In this document: positions 56,113-64,000 of the stretch, one piece after another
How positions within the stretch are numbered: position 1 is the first letter of the stretch
Layout: the number at the start of each line of letters is the position of its first letter
Assembly: GCF_004011695.2 (NCBI RefSeq)
Contig: NC_082418.1
Location: 1,364,001-1,428,000, forward strand
DNA from: Ascochyta rabiei
Lineage: Eukaryota; Ascomycota; Dothideomycetes; Pleosporales; Didymellaceae
Length of the DNA stretch: 64,000 nucleotides
Direction of reading: 5' to 3'
Notes under the pieces: model-generated
Seen by the model: only the letters and a program-made list of their open reading frames with translations
What the model was told of the DNA's origin: nothing
Databases searched by the model: none
Position numbers and translations under genes: made by a program

Positions 56113-57494
56113 ATGGCGGATCAGCAGTCTGGCATAGCCATTGTGGGAGCCGGCGTAGGCGGCCTAGCTTTTGCTATTGGCCTCACCCGCCACAGCATTC
56201 CCTTCACCATCTACGAATCCGCGCCAGCCTTCTCGACTGTCGGCGCTGGCGTAGGCCTGGGCCCCAACGCGCTCCGAGCCATGGACCTCATCGACAAGCG
56301 GTTCCGCGACATGTACATGGATGTTGCCACGGGGAACCTGAACCCTGAGAAGAAGCACGTCATGATGGAGGCCATGCGCATGGAAGAAGGGTTGGGTCAG
56401 GGTGAGAGCTGGTGGGGCCATGGCGAATGGGGGGCGCCGTACTTTGAGCGGACAGGGGCTCACAGAAAGGACCTCCTGGACATCATGACAAGCCTCATCG
56501 ACAAAGACGCCGTCCGGTTCAACAGCACAGTGGTGGACATTGAACAAAGCAACGACCAGGTCGCGTTGACCTTTGCCGACGGACGGGTTGCAGGCCATGC
56601 GGCAGTGATAGACTGCGGTGGCATCAGAGGCCTCGCGAGGCGCATCGTCCTCGCGGACCACTTCCCAGAGGCCGTCGAGCCGCAGTACACGCACAAGTAC
56701 GTCTACCGCACGGTCGTGTCTACTGAGGACGCAACGGAGATGCTCGGGGAGCTGGCCACGGACGCGAAGATGTTCGTCAGCAGGGACGCGAATCTCTCAA
56801 CGTATCCGATCAGCAAAGGCAAGCAGGTGAACGTGGTCGCTTTCAAGCGCGATCCGCATCCATGGCAGCACGCCCGAGGCACTCTCGAGGTCGACAGGAA
56901 GAGCATGCTGGAAGACTTTGGCGGCATCGGCATGGACAAGCGGTTGTCGCGATTGCTCGAGGTGAGCCAACAACACCGCACCCCAACCACAGAGTCCACT
57001 AACCCACCCAGCACGTTGCCCCGATCCGCTGGCCCATCTTCGACCACCCCACCACCCCAACCTACCACAGCGGGCTGCTCTGCCTCCTCGGCGACGCCGC
57101 GCACGCCAGCACCCCCCACCAAGGCGCCGGCGCCGGCCAAGCCCTCGAAGACGCCCTGATTCTCACCGTCGCGCTGTCAAAACTACACTCCACCCTCCCT
57201 CTCTCGCTTCTCGCCACTCCATCCCCCGCCCGCACCGCCGCCTTCACCGCCGCCTTCACGGCGTACGACGAGGTGAGGCGGCCGAGAGCGCAGAGACAGG
57301 TCGCCACGGCGCGGGAGTGCGGCGAGCTGTACAACCTGCGGGATCCGAAGACGGGGGACGCCATGGGTGTGGAGGAAGTGCTGGGCGAGTTGCGGGGCCG
57401 GTTCGAGTGGCTGTGGAGCCATGATCTCGAGGGGGACGTTGGGGGGGTGGAGGACAGGGTCCGGGTGTTGTTGAGAGAGGGCGGGGTGTTGTAG
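56113..57494 (+). CDS. FAD-dependent monooxygenase, salicylate-hydroxylase-like
   Basis: Exons 56113-56961 and 57012-57494 give 443 aa. The frame upstream continues only to a GTG, so the start is the ATG of MADQQSG. The Rossmann FAD motif GAGVGGLAFAIGL is right at the N-terminus, followed by GVGLGPNALRAMDLI and the AVIDCGGIRGLARR strand. After the 50-bp intron comes the second FAD motif GDAAHASTPHQGAGAGQALEDA in the canonical place, which confirms the join. These group A flavoprotein monooxygenases hydroxylate aromatic acids with NAD(P)H and O2. In the usual DG motif the Asp is followed by Cys-Gly (VIDCGG instead of a DG dipeptide). The substrate is not predictable; the divergent Zn2Cys6 gene is a candidate regulator. 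Confidence 0.88.
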
Positions 57495-57648
57495 GCAGGG
57501 CGGTGCGGTGCGATGCAGTGCAATACCATGCAGTCCAGCTCAACATGCTAGAACCAAGCCCACCACCCCACCCCAGTCACCGCTCCCTCCGTCCAGCGAT
57601 GTGAACAGAGTAGAGAATCTAAGCTGATCTAACCATGCACAGCTTCGT

Positions 57649-57692
57649 TCCTCTTTCTCTCTCTCTTTCTCTCTCTCTCCCTCTCTCTCTTT
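57649..57692. repeat. CT-rich microsatellite
   Basis: Mostly CTCTCT with occasional TTT/CCC interruptions, about 155 bp after the monooxygenase stop and the last normal-composition sequence before the AT-rich transposon block. Confidence 0.9.
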
Positions 57693-57765
57693 ACTGGGGC
57701 ATTGACTTAGACGTCTACCTGTCTTTTGCGCAGAGGGCTGATATATCGTAAGCTATTATATTATA

Positions 57766-57828
57766 ACGTACTCCACAGGTGAGCGGATCAAACGGGTGAG
57801 CGGATCACTCTGCCAAGACCACACCAAA
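57766..57828 (+). repeat. Terminal inverted repeat, left
   Basis: 63 bp beginning ACGTACTCC and ending ACACCAAA; matches the right repeat in reverse complement except at position 44 (T against G). Confidence 0.95.
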
Positions 57829-57889
57829 TTTCTACCCCATTATAGCTCGCATTAGCCCACTTTAGCCTTATATATAGTAGTGCAGTACA

Positions 57890-59547
57890 TAATATTATTT
57901 AGAAACATCTTTTATAGCCTTCTTATATATATATAAGTTATATCTAATATTATAGCACTTTATATAGCGTCTTTAGGTTACTTCCCCTCCTTTAGCACAC
58001 ACTTGCTTCTTTACCTTCTTACTATTACTACACGCCCTAAACTTAGTTAGAGTAGTTAATTAAAGGCCTTTCTTAGCTGTTAGGACTCTCTTCTGCTATA
58101 ATTGCTTTCTTTTATACAATTTACGTTGCATAGCAGCCTTATTTGCTGCTTAAAGCCTAGTAATCTCCCTTTAAGCTAACACTAGCTTATGCGCTACTAT
58201 AGCTGCGCCTTTAGCAAGCTTTTTAAAGGCCTTAACTATTAAAGTTAGTAAGCTGCTTGCATGCCTTTAAATCCTCTCTTAAACTAGCGTTAATTGCGAC
58301 CCTAATTGCAGGGTAGTGCTTAGGGTTTAGGACTGCCAGGGCTTATCTTCTACAGTAGGTAGTGGTAGGGTATGTAGGCAGACATCAAGACCTATTATAA
58401 CCCGTTCTAGGTTAAGGGGGACTATTCTAGCGCCTTAGAAGCCTTCTTAGATATTGCTAGAAGTAAATGTCTCCTTATAGGCGTCTATAAAGTATAGTAG
58501 GAACTTAGTTTTAGTAATATAAGTAATATAGTTATATATAAGATTCTTAGCTTAGCGCCTATATACCTTCTTTAGAGGGGCAAAACAACCTACATCTAGT
58601 AGTTATAAGAGGTAAGATAAGTGTAGAGGCATACATAGTATAACAATCTTTGCTTCCTTATAGTATTGTTAGAAGTTAAGGGAGTTATAGCTCTTATAGC
58701 TGTTAATAAGGAGCAGCTAGTATACTTCTTAGGTGCGCGTCTTTGTATAGGCATTAAAGTGCTTTAACCAGTCTAGACTAAGCTTGTTAGTAGTCTATCT
58801 GTTCTTAGAGACTCTAATAACCTAGTTATAGGGCAGATTGTCCTCTTTGTACCAGGCAGAGAGGTAGTTGCAGCCTTTAAAGATAATAAAGGGTAGAATA
58901 GCTTACCCTGTACTATTAATGCCCTGTATAACTGTTGTCTACTCTTAATTACCCTGCTATACTGCCTTTAGCTGTCCTTAACGCTCTAAGCCTGTAACAA
59001 CTGCTCCTGTTAATATCTAGCCTATTATAAAGCCTGTCTTATTAAAGTTGTATATGTTATTGTCCTAGATACTATACTTAGCTTTAACATTTGCTACAAG
59101 CCTAAACCAGCCCCTAATAATCTCTAGATCCTTACAGAGGGCTCTCTTGTAGTCGTACTTGCAATTAAACCTTACTTTAAGGTTAGGGCGGCGCTTAATA
59201 AACGTGTTAGGCCAGTTTATGCTAATATAGCCTATATTACGCTTAGCACGCAAAGAATTAGCTATATTAGCTACAGCAGCCAGCTAAGGGGTACATTCTT
59301 GTGTATCTAGCTTAAGGATGTACTTAGTAATCACGTCCTCCTTAGTCTGGTCTATAATCTGTTAAACTGGCGTATAATTAGCTTATGTAGGTTGTCCTGT
59401 ATATTAAGCGTGTAGTGTGCTGTAAGGCACGTTATATATAGCTGCAGCGCGTTACAGGGTAAGCGTTGCGTCTTATTTAATTGCCTGGAGCGCAAGCTGT
59501 ATTGCAGCTTCTCTTAAGGGCGTAGATTAATGTTGTTGTTGAGGCAT
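57890..59547 (-). pseudogene. pogo-type transposase remnant
   Basis: Reading from an ATG at 59547, the minus strand gives short open pieces separated by TAG/TAA. They match pogo transposases in order: an N-terminal HTH (LREAAIQLALQ), the CENP-B-like domain (INWPNTFIKRRPNLKVRF, KYDYKRALCKD), the DDE region (NNIYNFNKTGFIIG, where family members have a D-E-T-G-F core; TTNKLSLDWLKHFNAYTKTRT; LCMPLHLSYLLQLLDVGCF) and a C-terminal coiled coil. Asp-to-Asn and His-to-Tyr changes hit the catalytic core in addition to the stops. It cannot encode an active enzyme. The C-terminal boundary is approximate. Confidence 0.85.
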
Positions 59548-59565
59548 TGCGTGGTAAGGTGGAGG

Positions 59566-59628
59566 TTTGGTGTGGTCTTGGCAGCGTGATCCGCTCACCC
59601 GTTTGATCCGCTCACCTGTGGAGTACGT
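59566..59628 (-). repeat. Terminal inverted repeat, right
   Basis: Reverse complement of the left repeat with one mismatch, ending GGAGTACGT before the TA target duplicate. Confidence 0.95.
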
Positions 59629-59979
59629 TATATAGTAAGTAGGAACACAACCCTTATAGTTTGTGTTTAACCTTATTAATTAAGTTTGTCTTTAGAATCT
59701 TAACCTGCTCTTAAACTAGACAGTCTACTCTGTACTATTTATTGCACCCTATCTTTACAAGCTTTGCTTAGTTAATAACCCTAACTAATCCACTAGTGCT
59801 TATCCCTAAGAACCAATAGAATCAGTGCTTACGGTCTTTAACTAAAGTACAACTTTAACATTTTGAACACCCCTAAGATAAGTACTATTAGATCCTGTGC
59901 TACCTCTAGCAACTCTACGTCTAGCAACGTTAACATAGATGTAACTGTTACTACCAGCACTATAAACGTTAACAAGCCT

Positions 59980-61350
59980 AATCTCTATTACAGAGATTAT
60001 AGCAAGCTTAATAACTAGCTTATATAATAGGACCTCTTCTTTACCTTCTAAGGCAAGAAGGTTTCTAAGGTTAAACAAGTAGTCCTTGCAGCTAGCTACA
60101 TGCGTAGCAAGGTGTTAACCTAGATTAAGCCCTTTGTACAGCAGTACTAAGCTGGTAAGGCCCTAGACAACGTAGATGTATAGATAAGAGACTTTAACCT
60201 ATTTAAAGAAAAGATTAAACTAATCTTTAGAGTCTCTAACAAACCACACATTACCTAACGCAACATTTAGAAGATTAAGCAGGACAAGTCAGCTGCTAAC
60301 TACGCCGCAGAGTTTCAGCAGCTTGCTGCCAACACTAACTAGGACAACACTGCCCTAATTACTATGTTCTGATAAGGATTAAAGCCTAAGGTTAAGGAAG
60401 AGCTTATGCGCACCAGCGTGAGCACAGAAACCCTTAACAAGCTTATTAATACTGCTATTAACATTAACGTACAACTCTACAAACTTCAGCAGGAACTTTA
60501 AGACAACCCTAGAGCACACACTACTGTTATTGCTACCAACCATCTGCTACTAAGGAACCAGTAGCGCGATAACCTAAATTAAGGATAACAAGGAGGCCGC
60601 AATTAGCTAAACACTGGATGTTGCACCCACAGCAACACACAGAGTGGATACTACAGACCTGAAGTAATAGACCTCTTAAACCTCAACAAAGGACTACCTA
60701 AGCGATAGAACAAGAAACCTAGAGGGGGTAAGCAATTAGAAGGCAGTAAGGACTGCTACAACTGTGGCAAACCAGGCTATTTTGCTAGGGACTGCTGGAT
60801 AAACAAGGTTCACTGCCAGTTAAACGTACTTACCTGTAATTATAATAACACAGATGCCAGTAAATAGGAAATTCTTACTAATAACATAGGACGACTGCTA
60901 GAAGACCTAGAGTCTAGCCCTAAGGACAATGACGACTATATTGTACCTCTGATTCATGTAGCAACACCTTACCAGGACGCCTAGACAGGCAAAGAAACAG
61001 AGTACTACTCTAACAACAATTAACAATACTACGCGGTAGAATACAAAAGGACTAAGAGTAGAGTCTAAGTAGGCAAGAAGTATGACAGGCCCTTCCACAA
61101 ACAAGGAACGCGCTACCTCACCCCTAATAGTGGAGAATTAATAGTTATAGAACCAAAACCTAAAAGCGCACAGAAGGACAACATGCTTAACAACATCATA
61201 ACCTACAAAGAAACGGACGACTACCAGCAAAAGATAGACAACCTGCTAGACACCTTAGGACGAGAGTTTAGCCAGATTGGCACCCTACTAACGCGCAAAC
61301 AAGAACGCATAAACTAACAGCGTTAGAAGCGCGAGGACAAAGAAGCCTAT
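59980..61350 (+). pseudogene. gag remnant of the gypsy element
   Basis: Broken frame with LFKEKIKLIFRVSN, KIKQDKSAANYAAEFQQLA, GLKPKVKEELM and a CCHC zinc knuckle at 60754-60795 reading C-X2-C-X9-C, in which the usual His is Tyr (GKPGYFARDC; CAC/CAT to TAC/TAT). Nucleic-acid binding by that knuckle would be lost. Numerous TAG/TAA interruptions; limits approximate. Confidence 0.85.
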
Positions 61351-61949
61351 TGCTAAATGTGTTAAGAACTTGTCAGCCCTATAGTAGGACCTCCAACTAG
61401 AGAATTCACACCAGAACTCTAAGAACTTGTTTAACAGTTTAGAAAAGAAATTAACAACAGTAAAAAGTTTGCTAATAACCTGGAAGAAGCTAAAGACTAG
61501 CTTTAGTGTAAGTAAGAAATATAGCTTAGCCTAGAACGTATGCAGAAGTAGAAAGAAGAGCTACTACTAATTAGCCTACAACCACAGTACATCCTAGACT
61601 ACTAAAACATAAAACATAGAAACCTTACGTAGACAGCATGCACTAAAGACAGGTGTATAATCTACTACAATAAGAAGCTTAGTAGAGGATGGTTCCCTGT
61701 ATAACAAGGCCTCTGTTGTAACTAATAGTACTAGTGTTACAATAACCTGTGTAAACTTCATCTTATTAACAAACACTAGAAAGCACACTTTCCTAGAACA
61801 GATAACCTACAGGCCACAATACAAATGCAGTTAGTAGTTAATAGAAACTGCTACAACGCACACTAGCAGAACTGCCTTAACGCAGACTGTAAGAAGCACT
61901 ACACCACTAAGGAAGCTAAAGGGTTCAGTAACAAGGGGACTTTTTTAGG

Positions 61950-64000
61950 CCAGCGCCTACGAGCCCTAGGGATCAATCCATTAATAGTATTAGGAACAAT
62001 CACCTTATTAAGCTACCTATTAAACTAAATAGGGTAGCCTTAACAGCACTCTTAGACTTAGGAGCGTAAGCAAGTTACATATCTAGAACAGTAATATAGT
62101 AAGCTAGACTCAGATTATATTGCAAGGAGAACACTTACTTGCTCTAAGTAGCTAATAGAGAATTAATACTAGATAAACCGCTAATTATGTTTAAAGTGAT
62201 AGCAGCACCCCTACAGATACAGGGGCACTATAAGGAAATAAACCTAGACGTCTTTGTAAAGGCCACGCACAACGTTATACTAGGACTTCCCTAGTTACAG
62301 AAGCACAACCTAAAGATAGACTAGGCATAAGAAAGACTTTTGTTAGAAGGATATAAATGCGGCACTAATACATCTACGCCTACGCAGCGCACGCAGCAGC
62401 TAGTAGATAAGAAGGAGATTAACAATGTCTCTTTAACACATAAGACGCGCTAAGATAGAGCAGTTAACTCTGCAGATACTAAACGCCCTACAGATTACAA
62501 AGCAAGAGTTAAGGAGAACAAGAGTGCACCTCCTGCTATCCCTATTGTTTACAGACAGTATGCAGAGATGTTTAGAGAAGAGCTTACAGTAAAAGCCCTA
62601 CCTAAGCACAAACCCTAGGATTACAAGATTAAGCTCTAGGAAGAAAAGACACTAACTTTTAGGCTATTATACTAGTTATTAGAAAAGGAACTTAAAGTAC
62701 TTTACAAGTATATTAAGGAGAACCTTAAGAAGGGATTTATTAGAAGATTAGAATTACCTGCAGGGTACCTAATTATGTTTGTTCCTAAGAAGGATAGCAA
62801 GCTATAACCTTGCATTAACTTTAGGAAGCTTAATAAAATTACTATTAAGAACCACTACCTGCTCCTGAACATTACAGAGTTGCAGGACTGGCTAGCAGGA
62901 GCTTAGTACTTTACAGCGTTAGACCTACAAGGCGCATACAACCTTATACGCATAAAGGAGGAAGAAGAATAGAAAATAGCATTTAGAACGCAATATAGAC
63001 TCTATAAGTACCTTATTATGCTGTTTAGTCTAACAAACGCACTAGCTACGTGTTAGGAGTTAATTAACAACGTCCTTAGAACACACCTTAACAGGACAGT
63101 AGTAGCGTACCTAGACAACATCCTAGTGTACTTAAAGACACTAGAAGAGCACACAAAACACGTCACTAAAGTGCTAGAATGCCTAAGACAGGCAGACCTA
63201 CAGCTTAAACCTAAAAAGTGTAAATAGCATAAGGAGGAAGTTAAATTCCTAGGGTACATTGTAGGACGATATAGAGTTAAGATTAGTCTAACAAAGGTAG
63301 AAGTAGTTAAGACTTAGCAGACGCTAAAGACGGTTAAACAGATCTAGGAATTCTTAGGATTTGTTAACTTTAACTGACGCTTTATTAAGGACTACTCTAA
63401 GATTGCAATCCTGCTAACAAAGCTTACGCGGAAGGATACACCATTTAAGTAGGGATAAGAACAGAACAATGCGTTTAAGGCACTTAAACAAGCCTGTATT
63501 ACACCTCCTATATTGATTATGTTTTGCAGTAGTAAACTAATACGCATAGAGACTAACGCCTTAGATCTTGCATTAGGCGCCTATATTACATAAGAAAAGA
63601 ATGGACTATAGTACCCTATTGCGTACTACTTACGTAAGTTCTTAGAACTAGAAGAACGCTATAATGTGTACAATAAAGAGTTGCTTACAATTATATTAGC
63701 CCTAGAACATTAGCAACTATATGTAGAAAGCTGCTTAGAACTTACTATCTACACTAACTATAAGAACCTAGTATACTTTACTACCACTAAGGTCTTAAAT
63801 TAATAACAAGTATGTTAGTCTAAGATACTTAGGTAATATAAATTTAAGATATTGTATACGCTAGGCAAGGACAATAGCAGAGCTAACGCACTTAGTTGAC
63901 AACACAGCCTTACTAGAGAAAAAACAATTAACTAGTTCGCAGTGTTAGGCATTAACAATAATAGATTACTTAGACTATTGCAGTAACTAAACAATATAAT
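61950..64000 (+). pseudogene. pol remnant (protease, reverse transcriptase, RNase H)
   Basis: Protease core at 62046-62090 reads ALLDLGA-stop-ASYIS, so the catalytic D-S/T-G has become D-L-G. Reverse transcriptase blocks follow: MFVPKKDSKL, FRKLNKITIKNHYLLL, FTALDLQGAYNLIRI, and the active-site motif at 63108-63119, which reads YLDN in place of YLDD. RNase H shows TNALDLALGAYIT and ELLTIILALEH. Every catalytic centre checked carries a transition mutation as well as nearby stops. Confidence 0.88.

Larger units (their letters stand above)
57766..59628 (-). mobile_element. pogo/Fot1-type DNA transposon, inactivated
   Basis: A 1863-bp element bounded by 63-bp terminal inverted repeats that differ at one base (both ends begin ACGTACTCCACAGG) and flanked by TA on each side (57764-57765 and 59629-59630), the TA duplication of the Tc1/mariner-pogo superfamily. 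The interior encodes a degraded CENP-B/DDE transposase on the minus strand. Each inverted repeat contains two copies of GTGAGCGGATCA spaced by AACGG-type sequence, plausible transposase-binding subrepeats. The interior is AT-rich and full of stops, while the repeats are GC-normal and unmutated. Confidence 0.93.
59631..64000 (+). mobile_element. Ty3/gypsy retrotransposon, inactivated, 3' end beyond window
   Basis: Plus-strand gag and pol are recognisable over more than 4 kb in stop-broken frames: gag with a zinc knuckle, then protease, reverse transcriptase and RNase H in gypsy order. Integrase and the 3' LTR would lie past base 64000. I cannot fix the 5' LTR or primer-binding site; the pogo element abuts it on the left and may be inserted in its LTR. 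Nearly every stop is TAG or TAA at a position where the family has Trp or Gln. Confidence 0.9.

Noticed and set aside
56089..56113. Upstream extension of the monooxygenase
   Set aside because: The extra codons begin with GTG; a nuclear fungal gene should start at the ATG at 56113, directly before the FAD motif.
59842..60078. 78-codon minus-strand frame in the gypsy gag region
   Set aside because: Antisense to a broken gag frame; stop loss is a by-product of the mutation bias.

Overview
The window reads as nuclear DNA of a filamentous ascomycete (Pezizomycotina). Most genes carry short introns of about 45-210 bp with GT-AG ends, intergenic spaces are compact, and the gene set is fungal (AA9 polysaccharide monooxygenase, Zn2Cys6 regulator, intracellular GH2 beta-galactosidase with its permease). 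The last 6.3 kb is an AT-rich block of transposons riddled with C-to-T type mutations, as left by repeat-induced point mutation (RIP). Dothideomycetes/Pleosporales is my best guess, but that is inference. Exon joins below were worked out by hand from splice sites, reading frame and family alignment; no search was run.

Bases 1-23 kb are mostly housekeeping genes: the 3' end of a Pro/Tyr-rich protein gene; FCF1 (18S rRNA processing) head to head with a CSI2-like membrane protein; an ArfGAP-UBA protein of the Gts1 type; a small conserved membrane protein; two J-domain protein genes in tandem (a type III J-protein and an ERJ5-like ER J-protein); a PRA1/Yip3 Rab acceptor; a disordered protein; a 1545-aa SNF2/RING helicase of the Irc20/SHPRH type; and a THOC5-like mRNA-export factor.

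Bases 23-40 kb are looser and more lineage-specific: a 934-aa ankyrin-repeat protein, a 100-aa protein that is essentially one double-stranded-RNA-binding domain in three exons, a decayed AA9 gene with an in-frame stop, a dienelactone-hydrolase-like secreted protein, a YAT-family amino-acid permease and a Pro-rich protein, separated by long stretches with no convincing gene.

Bases 41-57.5 kb hold a divergent lactose-utilisation pair (lactose-permease-like MFS transporter and intracellular GH2 beta-galactosidase), an aldehyde dehydrogenase convergent with it, a four-helix-type membrane protein with apparent frameshifts, a Zn2Cys6 transcription factor, and a salicylate-hydroxylase-like FAD monooxygenase.

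From about 57.7 kb to the end lie a complete pogo/Fot1-type DNA transposon (63-bp inverted repeats, TA target duplication, dead transposase) and a dead Ty3/gypsy retrotransposon cut by the window end. In both interiors cytosines in the context pyrimidine-C-purine are almost absent, a sharper signature than plain CpA loss. Many genes also contain or border minisatellites.
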